Positions 17,208 through 25,282 of a DNA stretch of 64,000 bases are shown here, in pieces. The notes beneath the pieces were generated by a model that was not told where the DNA came from, made no database searches, and saw nothing but the letters and a program-made list of their open reading frames with translations. This DNA is from Pseudomonas lini. Its GTDB lineage: Bacteria > Pseudomonadota > Gammaproteobacteria > Pseudomonadales > Pseudomonadaceae. The DNA lies in contig NZ_OZ061318.1 of assembly GCF_964063345.1 (NCBI RefSeq), positions 124,001 through 188,000 on the forward strand. The letters run 5' to 3'. The position numbers and the translations under genes were made by a program. How positions within the stretch are numbered: position 1 is the first letter of the stretch; each line of letters begins with the position of its first letter.

Positions 17208-18119
17208 TTATACATTCGTCGGGAATGTCTGCTCTTTCAGCTTCTTCATCACCAACTCGATGAATGCAGACACTGCCAAGGGCAAATGTTTGCGACTGGG
17301 GTAAAGCAAGTGCAGACCATATCCAGTGCGATAGTAATGCGGGAGCACAGACACCAATCGGCCAGCCTGAAGATCGAGATTAGTCAGGGTGGGCGGCAGC
17401 AACGCAATGCCTAACCCAGCCAAAGTGGCCTTACGCAAAGCTTGAGCAGTGTTGCCATTGAAACGGCTGGTAATCTGAATATCTTCCTCAACACCGCCGG
17501 GCCCCATAAGACGCCACGTCGTAATTGCGCTGGGGTGAGCAAAACTCACGCAGTCGTGATTTTCCAAGTCCTTTAGCGTGACAGGTACGCTTCGTTTACT
17601 GAGGTAATCAGGACTGGCTACCAAGCGTTCATTGCCTGCTCCAAGTAGTTGCCGACCGACGTATCCCGAGTCCTGCAAAGTGCCGCCTCGAAATGCAATG
17701 TCAATCCGTTCGGCGATCAAATCGGCACGCGCATCACTTAGCACGAAATCCAGTCGCACTTGAGGGTGCCTGGCCAGGAATTCAGCCACCCACTCCATGG
17801 GGAAAAAGTCGAAAAAGTCAGCCATCGCCGCCACGCGCACAGTGCCGCTTGGTTGCTGGCTACCTGTCATCAATTGCTGTCCGGCATCGAGCAAGCCCTC
17901 TACCGCGCCAAAACACCGCTCATGAAACAGCTCGCCCGAATGGGTCAGTGTGAGTTTGCGTGTCGAGCGCTGTAGCAGCCGTGTGCCGAGCTGAGCCTCG
18001 AGTTGCTGAATTCGCCGGCTCAAGGTGTTCGACGGCATTCCAAGCTGCCGTGCCGCTTCGGCAAAGCTGCCGTTGCGCACCACTTGAACAAACAAGGCGA
18101 CGTCGTTCAGGTCAAGCAT
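17208..18119 (-). CDS. LysR-family regulator
   Basis: A 303-residue LysR-type regulator. The N-terminal HTH reads LNDVALFVQVVRNGSFAEAARQLGMPSNTLSRRIQQLE, followed by a substrate-binding-like domain (VRVAAMADFFDFFPMEWVAEFL). It is divergent from the doxX-pirin pair with ~136 bp between starts and most likely controls them. LysR/DoxX/pirin trios are common in pseudomonads and are often tied to quinone or electrophile stress; that role is inference. Confidence 0.88.
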   Translation of the reverse strand: MLDLNDVALFVQVVRNGSFAEAARQLGMPSNTLSRRIQQLEAQLGTRLLQRSTRKLTLTHSGELFHERCFGAVEGLLDAGQQLMTGSQQPSGTVRVAAMADFFDFFPMEWVAEFLARHPQVRLDFVLSDARADLIAERIDIAFRGGTLQDSGYVGRQLLGAGNERLVASPDYLSKRSVPVTLKDLENHDCVSFAHPSAITTWRLMGPGGVEEDIQITSRFNGNTAQALRKATLAGLGIALLPPTLTNLDLQAGRLVSVLPHYYRTGYGLHLLYPSRKHLPLAVSAFIELVMKKLKEQTFPTNV

Positions 18120-18255
18120 CTTGTATGCACTACTTCGTTAAATGGATTGGTCCAACCCAATTATGCCATCTAATCAAGCAATCAATAGTCGCTTATCTTT
18201 CCGGCATGGCTCCTGTTAGCCCTTAACTGCTCCCTCGAAGAAAGGACATCGCTCC

Positions 18256-18639
18256 ATGACCACATCCACTTCTCATACTTCTACTCACCGTCGAATCGTT
18301 TGGGGCGTTCGTGCGTTCTTGATTCTGGCATTCGCTGCGGCTGGCGTCGCCAAGCTGATCGGCGCCCCGCAAATGATTCAAGTATTCGAAGCCATCGGCA
18401 TAGGCCAATGGTTCAGGTATCTGACCGGTGCCGTCGAGGTAATCGGCGCCCTGTTATTACTGAAACGTGCCACGGGCTTTCTTGCAGGCCTGACGTTGAC
18501 AATGACCATGATCTGCGGGGCGGCTACGCACCTTCTGCTGATTGGCGGCAACCCCGTGCCCGCGATGATTTTGGCCGCGCTGTCTGCGTTTGTAGCCTGG
18601 CAAATGCGCCCTCTCTCACTGTTCAGTGCAGAGAACTAA
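18256..18639 (+). CDS. DoxX-family membrane protein
   Basis: A 127-residue integral membrane protein with four hydrophobic segments (RIVWGVRAFLILAFAAAGVA, LTGAVEVIGALLLL, LAGLTLTMTMICGAATHLLL, MILAALSAFVAWQM). The conserved GVAKLIG and GAVEVIGALLLL patterns place it in the DoxX/DoxD group, which is linked to redox stress and quinone metabolism. It probably shares a transcript with the pirin gene 54 bp downstream. Confidence 0.85.
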   Translation: MTTSTSHTSTHRRIVWGVRAFLILAFAAAGVAKLIGAPQMIQVFEAIGIGQWFRYLTGAVEVIGALLLLKRATGFLAGLTLTMTMICGAATHLLLIGGNPVPAMILAALSAFVAWQMRPLSLFSAEN

Positions 18640-18693
18640 GCGGGGTCCCCGGAGGTTCGGGCCCCGGTATGCACATCGGCATGGAGAAAACAC

Positions 18694-19533
18694 ATGACCA
18701 GCCACATCGTAGCGCAGCAACGCGCTGTCACCCATCGCACCAAGGGCAGCACGCATGGCCCGATAACCCGGCTTATGAGCCCGGGTGATCTGGGTGAGCG
18801 TCTGAAACCTTTCATTTTCCTTGATATTTTCAGTATGAACGCCAGTCGCGGCCAGTCGAGTTTCGGCATGCACCCGCACTCCGGGATCGCGACGGTTACC
18901 TTCATGACCGAAGGCGAAGTCGCCTATGAGGACACCACGGGTGCGACAGGTGTATTGCTTGCTGGAGGTCTCGAGTGGATGCGCGCCGGCAACGGTGTTT
19001 GGCACGACGCGACGCTGATCAGCAAGTCCTTTATGCAGGGTTTCCAGCTCTGGGTGGCTCTGCCGCCGTCGCTGGAAAACGCCCCTGCGCTGAGCACCTA
19101 TCTTGCACCCTCCCAAGTTCCGCAATCAGGACCGGCGCGCGTGCTCCTGGGGCGATATGGCGACGTGCAAAGCTTGATTGAAGCGCCGAGTGACATGAAC
19201 TATCTCGCCGTTAATTTGAAGGACGGCGAGCACTGGCGATACTCCCCGCCGTCCGGTCACACCGTGGCCTGGCTCGCGGTTAATGCAGGACACCTGGACG
19301 CAGGAGGCCTGATTAGTCCTGGCGAACTTGCCATTTTCGACGAGACCGAGCAACACATCGACTTTGTGGCACACGGCGACTGCTCATTCGTGATGGGTTC
19401 AGCGGTGAAGCACCCGCACGATCTGGTCACGGGGCACTACTCGGTGCACACGAGCGAAACGGCTTTGGCGCAGGGCGAATCCGAAATACAGCGGATTGGC
19501 GCCCGCCTGCGACAGCAAGGACGACTCAACTAG
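18694..19533 (+). CDS. Pirin-family protein
   Basis: A 279-residue bicupin of the pirin family; some members have quercetinase-like activity. The N-terminal cupin has the metal motif FGMHPHSGIATVTFM and the later LEWMRAGNGVWHDA, which corresponds to the usual WMTAGxGxxHSE. The final ligand is Asp (HDA) instead of the typical Glu, so activity may be altered. The C-terminal cupin is seen around VNLKDGEHWRYSPPSGHT. It is paired with doxX under the divergent LysR. Confidence 0.87.
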   Translation: MTSHIVAQQRAVTHRTKGSTHGPITRLMSPGDLGERLKPFIFLDIFSMNASRGQSSFGMHPHSGIATVTFMTEGEVAYEDTTGATGVLLAGGLEWMRAGNGVWHDATLISKSFMQGFQLWVALPPSLENAPALSTYLAPSQVPQSGPARVLLGRYGDVQSLIEAPSDMNYLAVNLKDGEHWRYSPPSGHTVAWLAVNAGHLDAGGLISPGELAIFDETEQHIDFVAHGDCSFVMGSAVKHPHDLVTGHYSVHTSETALAQGESEIQRIGARLRQQGRLN

Positions 19534-19567
19534 CGGCTGCTCGAACCCGGGCGAGAAACGTTTCGAC

Positions 19568-19588
19568 GGCTCGGCGTTCTGCCGAGCC
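19568..19588. terminator. Hairpin between convergent pirin and oxygenase genes
   Basis: GGCTCGGC-GTTCT-GCCGAGCC is a perfect 8-bp GC-rich stem located just after the pirin stop and before the minus-strand oxygenase stop. No strong T tract. Probable bidirectional termination site. Confidence 0.55.
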
Positions 19589-19613
19589 ACATCGCTTCTC
19601 CCGCTGACAGTGA

Positions 19614-20603
19614 TTACACCTTCTCGATTTCTTTCAGATGCGCATAGCTATCAACAAATCGCTTAAATTTGTGTTCACCACATGTGTACGCTTCATACTT
19701 CGCGGGTAAAGTCTCACTCACGCAGGTTGGCACAGGCTCAACAACCGCATCGAAATCCAAATCAATAAAGAACGGTATTGAATAACGCTCCAGGCCGCTG
19801 GTATTGATGACACGATGCATTGTCGAGGTGTAGCGATCATTGGTGAGGGTTTGAACCAAATCACCAATATTGACGATAAACGTGCCTTCAACGGGAGGTG
19901 CAGTAACCCACTCCCCTGCACGGTTCCTGACTTGCAAACCGCCAACTGCATCTTGAGACAGGACAGTCAAGAAACCGTAGTCCGTGTGCGCCCCGATACC
20001 AATCTCCTCTTGGGAAATCCTTCCGATCTGGGGCGGGTAACGCAACACTCGCTGAATAGTGATGGGCTTACGCTGAAAATGTTCAAAGTAATCTTGTGGT
20101 AAACCCAAACTCAGCGCGATCCCGCCAATAAGCATTCGCGCGAGCGCTAATACTGAGGAATGATAATCTTCGGCAACCTTCTCGAATTGCGGCAGTACAG
20201 ACGGCATTTGATTAGGACCAAAGAATGGAGAAACCTCATCATAATGAGCTCCGCAATCAAAACACTCTTTGAAATCCCGGGTATTAGCAGGGTCTACGTT
20301 TTCCGCGTACATTGGAATATAGCCACGTAACGTGAGCCCGGAATTCACAACATTAAGTTTGTTCTTCTCCTCATAAGGAAGCTTGAAAAAACTTTTGGTA
20401 AGCGCATACATTTCATCTATTAATTGTTGGTCAATGCCATGGTTTTTTATATAAAAAAACCCTACCTTTTCGCATGCATCACCTATTTGGCTTGCCACCT
20501 TCAGCGGATTTTCGCCGTTTATAAGCGACGATATATCTATGACTGGAATTTCAGTGAAAGCTGTCTGTTTGCTAGCCAAGCGAATATCAAATAACTCTGT
20601 CAC
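19614..20603 (-). CDS. Isopenicillin N synthase-family Fe(II)/2-oxoglutarate oxygenase
   Basis: A 329-residue non-haem iron oxygenase. The N-terminal DIOX_N region carries IPVIDISSLI and GFFYIKNHGID. The C-terminal jelly roll has the facial triad in GIGAHTDYGFLTVLSQD (HxD) and TSTMHRVI (His), and the cosubstrate-binding RYSIPFF (RxS). It hydroxylates or desaturates a small molecule not identifiable from sequence; it shares the GAHTDYG signature with ethylene-forming enzyme, which is longer. The gene is visibly more AT-rich than its neighbours (runs such as tttttatataaaaaa in the antisense near 20440), a possible sign of recent transfer. Confidence 0.87.
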   Translation of the reverse strand: MTELFDIRLASKQTAFTEIPVIDISSLINGENPLKVASQIGDACEKVGFFYIKNHGIDQQLIDEMYALTKSFFKLPYEEKNKLNVVNSGLTLRGYIPMYAENVDPANTRDFKECFDCGAHYDEVSPFFGPNQMPSVLPQFEKVAEDYHSSVLALARMLIGGIALSLGLPQDYFEHFQRKPITIQRVLRYPPQIGRISQEEIGIGAHTDYGFLTVLSQDAVGGLQVRNRAGEWVTAPPVEGTFIVNIGDLVQTLTNDRYTSTMHRVINTSGLERYSIPFFIDLDFDAVVEPVPTCVSETLPAKYEAYTCGEHKFKRFVDSYAHLKEIEKV

Positions 20604-20865
20604 CTATGCTCTCCTTTCCGAAATATCAATAAGGCAGAAGATTAAGAAAGCACGACTGTGCCCTCTTCAATCCCCTGAATCACATCTGAACCATCACCTA
20701 TAACACCCACGTTCACGTTCGCCTCAACGAGTGCGGTTTGCCGCTGCGCGCACGTTCATCACGGCGCGGGCACGGACCGCTCAATGCGATGGCAGCCAGG
20801 CGCGTACGAATCCAATCAGCCCGGTTCTGACGGATGTTAATCCTGGTTTTTTTGGCACGCAAGCA
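20604..20865. other. Upstream spacer of the oxygenase gene
   Basis: About 260 bp without a supported gene. It must hold the oxygenase promoter on the minus strand and lies left of the large palindrome that precedes the flavoprotein gene. No other feature is recognised. Confidence 0.4.
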
Positions 20866-20909
20866 AAATGTACACCTGTGTCACCAATCATTGACACAGG
20901 TGTACATTT
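20866..20909. promoter_or_regulatory. Perfect 18-bp inverted repeat (probable TetR operator)
   Basis: AAATGTACACCTGTGTCA (20866-20883) and its exact reverse complement (20892-20909) are separated by 8 bp, 53 bp before the flavoprotein start. The embedded GTACA(C/T) half-sites recur several times upstream of the tetR gene at 24730, so that repressor is the likely ligand. The absence of a T tract argues against a terminator. Confidence 0.75.
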
Positions 20910-20962
20910 GTCCTAATTTTTAGTCACCGAGCCTGATGAAGCCCACTTTGGAGCGCACCACG

Positions 20963-22999
20963 ATGTCCAGCGATCCCTTGCTGCAACCCTATAAAATCAA
21001 GAATCTGACCCTCAGAAATCGGATCATGACTACATCCCATGAACCGGCCTACCCTGTGGACGGCATGCCCAAGGATCTCTATCGCGCCTACCACGTGGAG
21101 CGCGCCAAAGCCGGTGTCGCCCTGACCATGACTGCCGGTTCCGCTGCCGTATCCCGAGACAGCCCACCGGTGTTCAACAATGTGCTCGCCTACAAGGATG
21201 AAGTGGTCGGATGGTTGAAGGACCTGACCGACGAATGCCACGAACACGGTGCGGCGGTGATGATCCAGTTGACTCACCTGGGCCGTCGCACCCGCTGGGA
21301 CAAGGCCGACTGGTTGCCGGTGGTGTCGCCATCACACCGTCGCGAGGCTTCGCACCGCTCCTTCCCGAAGAAAATGGAGGAATGGGACATTGAGCGGATC
21401 ATCAAGGACTATGTAGACGCCGCGGAGCGCATGAAGGCGGCAGGTCTTGATGGTCTGGAGCTTCAGGCTTACGGACATTTGATGGACCAGTTCTGGTCGC
21501 CGTTGACCAATGACCTCGACGGCCCTTACGGCGGCTCGCTGGAAAACCGCATGCGCTTTACCTTCGACATCCTGCGCGGCATCCGCCAGCGGGTCGGCGA
21601 AGATTTTCTGCTCGGGGTTCGCTACACCGGTGACGAAGAATTACCCGGGGGCTTCAATGCCAGCGAGGGCATGCAGATTTCCCACATGCTCAAGGACAGC
21701 GGGCTGGTCGATTTTCTGAACGTGGTACGCGGCCACATCGATACGGACGCCGGCCTGACCGATGTCATCCCGATTCAGGGAATGCGCAACTCACCCCACC
21801 TCGACTTCGCCGGCGAGATCCGTTCGGCAACAGGCTTCCCGACCTTCCACGCCGCGAAGATTCCCGATGTGGCCACAGCGCGCTACGCAATCGCCTCGGG
21901 CAAAGTGGACATGGTGGGCATGACCCGCGCGCACATGACCGATCCGCACATCGTGCGCAAAATCATCGAGAAGCGCGAAGAAGACATTCGCCCGTGCGTG
22001 GGCGCCAACTATTGCCTGGATCGCATCTACCAGGGCGGCGCCGCCTACTGCATTCACAACGCGGCGACCGGCCGGGAAACCACCATGCCTCATGACATTC
22101 CCAAAGCCGCCGTCAAGCGCAAGGTGCTGGTGGTCGGTACCGGCCCTGCCGGGCTGGAAGCGGCGCGGGTCGCGGGTGAACGCGGCCATGACGTGACCGT
22201 GCTTGAAGCGGCTGACCAACCCGGCGGGCAGATTCGTCTGACTGCGTTGAGCGAGCGTCGTCGCGAGATGATCAGCATCATTGATTGGCGCATGGCGCAA
22301 TGCGAACGGCTGGGAGTGAAGTTTCACTTCAACACCTGGGCCGAAGCTGACACTGTGCAAGCCTTTGAGCCTGACGTGGTTATCGTTGCGACCGGCGGCC
22401 TGCCGGATACCGAGGTGCTCAGCAAAGGCAACGAACTCGTGGTTTCAACCTGGGACATCATTTCCGGCGACATCAAGCCCGGTCGCAACGTACTGATCTT
22501 CGACGATGCGGGGGATCATGCTGCCCTGCAGGCTGCCGAGGTCATCGCGCAAAGCGGCGCAAGAGTCGAAATCGTCACTCCTGACCGCTCGTTTGCACCA
22601 GAAGTCATGGCCATGAACCTGGTGCCCTACATGCGTAGCCTGCAGGACCTGGACGTCACCTTCACCGTCACCTACCGGGTCGATACAGTTGAAAAACGTG
22701 ATGACGGGCTCGTTGCAACCTTTGGCAGCGATTACGGACAGGTTCACAAGCAGCGCGTGGTCGATCAGGTGGTCGTCAACCACGGCACCCTTCCCCTGGA
22801 CGACTTGTACTTCGACCTGCGCCCTCTCTCCACCAATGGCGGCGCGGTAGAGCAGCATGACCTGATCGCCGGCACGGCACAGAACATCGTCACCCATCCA
22901 GAAGGACGCTTCCAGCTGTTCCGGATCGGCGACGCCGTGTCTGCTCGCAACACCCACGCGGCCATTTACGACGCTTTGCGCCTGGTGAAAGAAATCTGA
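20963..22999 (+). CDS. FMN/FAD/Fe-S oxidoreductase, DgcA/N-methylproline demethylase-like
   Basis: A 678-residue flavoprotein built like 2,4-dienoyl-CoA reductase. An OYE-type TIM barrel (LQPYKIKNLTLRNRIMTTSHEPAYP, MIQLTHLGRRTRW, DGLELQAYGHLMDQFWSPLTN) is followed by Fe-S cysteines (CVGANYCLDRIYQG) and an FAD/NAD domain (KVLVVGTGPAGLEAARVAGERGHDV). Sequence and layout closely track P. aeruginosa DgcA (dimethylglycine demethylation) and rhizobial N-methylproline demethylase. It probably removes an N-methyl group, releasing formaldehyde. The start ATG 20963 has a GGAG upstream; ATG 20936 would add nine residues. It is flanked by a perfect palindromic operator, with a tetR-proC-like pair convergent to it. 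Confidence 0.85.
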   Translation: MSSDPLLQPYKIKNLTLRNRIMTTSHEPAYPVDGMPKDLYRAYHVERAKAGVALTMTAGSAAVSRDSPPVFNNVLAYKDEVVGWLKDLTDECHEHGAAVMIQLTHLGRRTRWDKADWLPVVSPSHRREASHRSFPKKMEEWDIERIIKDYVDAAERMKAAGLDGLELQAYGHLMDQFWSPLTNDLDGPYGGSLENRMRFTFDILRGIRQRVGEDFLLGVRYTGDEELPGGFNASEGMQISHMLKDSGLVDFLNVVRGHIDTDAGLTDVIPIQGMRNSPHLDFAGEIRSATGFPTFHAAKIPDVATARYAIASGKVDMVGMTRAHMTDPHIVRKIIEKREEDIRPCVGANYCLDRIYQGGAAYCIHNAATGRETTMPHDIPKAAVKRKVLVVGTGPAGLEAARVAGERGHDVTVLEAADQPGGQIRLTALSERRREMISIIDWRMAQCERLGVKFHFNTWAEADTVQAFEPDVVIVATGGLPDTEVLSKGNELVVSTWDIISGDIKPGRNVLIFDDAGDHAALQAAEVIAQSGARVEIVTPDRSFAPEVMAMNLVPYMRSLQDLDVTFTVTYRVDTVEKRDDGLVATFGSDYGQVHKQRVVDQVVVNHGTLPLDDLYFDLRPLSTNGGAVEQHDLIAGTAQNIVTHPEGRFQLFRIGDAVSARNTHAAIYDALRLVKEI

Positions 23000-23004
23000 A
23001 TCCG

Positions 23005-23193
23005 AACCTCCATTTTTGTTGGAACGGAGGCTCGCCAGCTGCGGTACATGCCTTCCACGAAACCGCACTCGCCGCCGGTGGCATCTGTGAAGGCCAACCG
23101 GGTTCGCGTAACTGGGCTGAAAATGCCTATGCCGCATACGCTCGGGACCTTGATGGCAACAAACTGGCTGGCTATTGCTTCAGGGCCGAATAA
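23005..23193 (+). pseudogene. C-terminal fragment of a VOC/glyoxalase-family gene
   Basis: After the flavoprotein stop, one frame reads LHFCWNGGSPAAVHAFHETA, LAAGG, then NAYAAYARDLDGNKLAGYCF and RAE before a stop. This is the typical C-terminal half of a vicinal-oxygen-chelate protein (AAVDAFHxxALAAGG ... DPDGNxxE.C). There is no start codon and the N-terminal half is missing. A dead remnant. Confidence 0.8.
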
Positions 23194-23216
23194 TCTCAAC
23201 CGTCTGACGCCTAAAA

Positions 23217-23246
23217 CAATGAAGGCCCTTCAAAGGGCCTTCATTG
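23217..23246. terminator. Bidirectional terminator
   Basis: CAATGAAGGCCCTT (23217-23230) and AAGGGCCTTCATTG (23233-23246) form a perfect 14-bp stem between convergent genes. A-rich sequence precedes it (ctaaaa), giving a short U run on the minus transcript. Confidence 0.85.
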
Positions 23247-23259
23247 CTTATCTCTTCGG

Positions 23260-24033
23260 CTACATGCCTTTGCGGGCAATCTCAGCGCCTGCCTGCACCG
23301 CTCGTCCCACAATGGATTCGATGTTTTGATCGGCCATCGACTGCAGCGCTGCTGCCGTCACGCCACGGTAAGCCATCAACGACTCAATCATTTGCCGCGG
23401 ATCGCGGCTGGCAAGCATCTGGCCGCCCCCCACCACTACGCCTTGTGCAGCGCGCTGCGCGATGGCAAGAGGAATTCCCGCAGCCACCGCCTGATTAGTC
23501 AGTGCCATTTGCAACATTGCCGGGAAGGCCGGCCCAGTCCCGGACAACGCGCTGAGGTAATCAATACAGTCTTCATCAGGCACTTCGTCCGCCGAACCTA
23601 CGCACTCGAACAGCCGCTGCACCCACTGGCGGTCGTGTTCAACAAGGTTTCCGACACTGTACCAGGGCGTGAACGACTGCCTGATTTCCACGGCCGCATT
23701 CGGCATGGCCCGCACTATTACATCCGCACCGGTTGCCGCGCTGATGGCTGCCGCCGGAACGCCAGCCATCAGAGAAATCACTACCTTGCCGCGGGCGTTG
23801 ATCTGCAGTTCACGAAACTGCTCCGGCCGGATGGACAGCACGACCAGATCGCTGAGGTCCACCAACTGCTGGTTGTCGGCCAACAGCTTCACACCTGGCT
23901 CGAAGGTGCTGACGCCTGAGCGGTTCGAGATCAGCAAACGGTCAGGCTTGATGAACCCGCTATCGAGCAGCGCCTCGGCAATTGCACGCCCGAGCCAGCC
24001 GGTGCCGCCGATGATACCCAGGGTTTTATTCAT
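23260..24033 (-). CDS. Pyrroline-5-carboxylate reductase-like protein (ProC family)
   Basis: A 257-residue protein of the ProC fold: Rossmann start KTLGIIGGTGWLGRAIAEAL, then LVVLSIRPEQF, VISLMAGVPAAAIS, VIVRAMPNAAVEIRQSFTPW and the C-terminal dimerisation signature SALSGTGPAFPAMLQMAL. It is shorter and more divergent than housekeeping ProC, so it may act on a substituted pyrroline. The start is ATG 24033, overlapping the tetR stop by 8 bases, so the two are translationally coupled. With an N-methylproline-demethylase-like enzyme convergent to it, a role in cyclic imine metabolism is plausible. Confidence 0.85.
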   Translation of the reverse strand: MNKTLGIIGGTGWLGRAIAEALLDSGFIKPDRLLISNRSGVSTFEPGVKLLADNQQLVDLSDLVVLSIRPEQFRELQINARGKVVISLMAGVPAAAISAATGADVIVRAMPNAAVEIRQSFTPWYSVGNLVEHDRQWVQRLFECVGSADEVPDEDCIDYLSALSGTGPAFPAMLQMALTNQAVAAGIPLAIAQRAAQGVVVGGGQMLASRDPRQMIESLMAYRGVTAAALQSMADQNIESIVGRAVQAGAEIARKGM

Positions 24034-24730
24034 CGGCAGTGGACTCCTCGAAGGTATCAACCAAGGGAACGAAAACGCCGGGTTCTTTTTCCGCGTAGCC
24101 GAACTTTCCATAAAAGCGGTCAAGCTCGCGCCGCTTCGGTACTTTGCCGGTAAACACGCTCACGTACTGAGGAATCCGTCGAAATCGAACAACGATATCT
24201 TCATTGGTTTTCATGGAGATGTAGCCGATCTGCGTGAGGTAGATCGTCCTGGCCCGAACATCGGCCCCCTCGGCGTCGTAGCCAAACCGTCGGAACATCG
24301 CGGCCAGGGCATTCATCCGCGCCTCATCGGCTAAAGCGATTTCAGCTTTGACCTCGTCCGATTGCAGCGCCCAACTGCGCACGGCAAATTCGAACTGCGA
24401 GTCGAACAATTCAGGGTTCACCCAACACTCGAAGACGTTGAGAATCGCTTCGGAAATACTTTCTGCATAACTCTCACATTGGCTGACCATACCGCCGGTG
24501 TTCTTGTCCCGCCATCGAGCCAGGAGTGCCGTGAGCAGCTGTTCCCGATCTTCATAGAACCAGTAAAAACTGGTACGAGACAAATTCAAGCGTTTGGCCA
24601 GCGGCATCACCCGCACAGCATCAACACCCGACTCCTTAAGAGCTTCGTAGGCGGCGTCCAGCCAACCATCGACGGAGCCTCGCCAGCCAGCGTCCTGCGC
24701 TTTGGTTTTCGCCCTTCCTGTCTGCGACAT
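24026..24730 (-). CDS. TetR-family repressor
   Basis: A 234-residue TetR-like regulator with HTH LKESGVDAVRVMPLAKRLNLSRTSFYWFYEDREQLLTALL, followed by a long helical ligand domain of the kind found in larger TetR members. First gene of a two-gene operon with the ProC-like protein. Multiple GTACA(C/T) motifs upstream of its start match the large palindrome at 20866-20909, so it is inferred to repress itself and the flavoprotein gene. Confidence 0.88.
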   Translation of the reverse strand: MSQTGRAKTKAQDAGWRGSVDGWLDAAYEALKESGVDAVRVMPLAKRLNLSRTSFYWFYEDREQLLTALLARWRDKNTGGMVSQCESYAESISEAILNVFECWVNPELFDSQFEFAVRSWALQSDEVKAEIALADEARMNALAAMFRRFGYDAEGADVRARTIYLTQIGYISMKTNEDIVVRFRRIPQYVSVFTGKVPKRRELDRFYGKFGYAEKEPGVFVPLVDTFEESTADE

Positions 24731-24764
24731 TCGGGTGCACCTTTATTTGAAAATTCTTCGACAC

Positions 24765-24846
24765 TGTACACCCCAGGATCTTTGGCGTACACGGCATGTA
24801 CATGGGCGTACATTTTCGAGACGCTCGATCGCCAAATCAAGTACAC
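24765..24846. promoter_or_regulatory. Cluster of GTACAC/GTACAT half-sites upstream of tetR
   Basis: TGTACAC (24765), CGTACAC (24786), TGTACAT (24797), CGTACAT (24807) and GTACAC (24841) lie within 82 bp. GTACA-CGGCA-TGTAC (24787-24801) is a clear inverted pair. The same half-site builds the 18-bp palindrome at 20866. Probable autoregulatory operators. Confidence 0.65.
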
Positions 24847-24894
24847 GCCATCAATAATGACCCGAATCAATCACTGGTCGAAAAAGTGCGGACA

Positions 24895-24932
24895 CAAAAA
24901 ACGCGGCGCACAAAGTACTTCATGCGCCGCGC
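24895..24932 (-). terminator. Orphan Rho-independent terminator
   Basis: Read on the minus strand, GCGGCGCA, a 12-base loop, TGCGCCGC and then GTTTTTTG form a strong intrinsic terminator. The only minus-strand sequence feeding into it is the dehydrogenase fragment at 24946-25047, so it is the surviving terminator of that lost gene. Confidence 0.8.
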
Positions 24933-24945
24933 TGCTGAAGATCAA

Positions 24946-25047
24946 CTATAAAGCGCATGGAATCGAAGCTAATTCTATATCGCTCCAATCACTGTTCATG
25001 GGCCAAGTGCCCGCTGACGGCGCAACTGTAAATTGCGAAGTCCAGCA
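24946..25047 (-). pseudogene. Fragment of a zinc-type alcohol dehydrogenase (MDR) gene
   Basis: On the minus strand the frame reads CWTSQFTVAPSAGTWPMNSD then [13 protein letters not shown] and stop. This aligns with CWTFG...[12 protein letters not shown] then [14 protein letters not shown] of the intact MDR gene at 52667. About 34 codons remain, with an internal deletion and in-frame stops at both ends. Its own terminator (24895-24932) is still present. A second copy of the MDR gene therefore once existed at this end of the cluster. Confidence 0.75.
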
Positions 25048-25178
25048 CTAAAACGGCCGATTCTCAACAGGTACTCGCAGAATGTTTCGTGTCGATATCA
25101 GTGTTATTGACTCCAGCAGCGCTAACTTTTATCAAGACTTCGCCGACACCCGAAGAAACTCTCGATTCAGAAACTTTG

Positions 25179-25195
25179 GATAACGTCAGGTTATC
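25179..25195. promoter_or_regulatory. Palindrome GATAAC-N5-GTTATC
   Basis: GATAACGTCAGGTTATC is a perfect 6-bp inverted repeat with a 5-bp spacer, ending 87 bp before the first SDR start. Near-matches with the same spacing occur at 42387-42403 (ABC importer) and 39555-39571 (Rieske/lyase divergent region). It is the best candidate for a shared operator of the catabolic cluster. Confidence 0.65.
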
Positions 25196-25282
25196 TTTGG
25201 CCCAGCGAAAAAGTTGCTAGACGCTGCGATCCATTGAAATTAAATAATGGCTACCCCATAAACTTACCCGTTAGGTTGCCCG

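Noticed and set aside
20866..20909. The 18-bp inverted repeat read as a transcription terminator.
   Set aside because: It precedes rather than follows a gene on the plus strand, is not GC-rich, lacks a T tract, and shares half-sites with the tetR promoter region.
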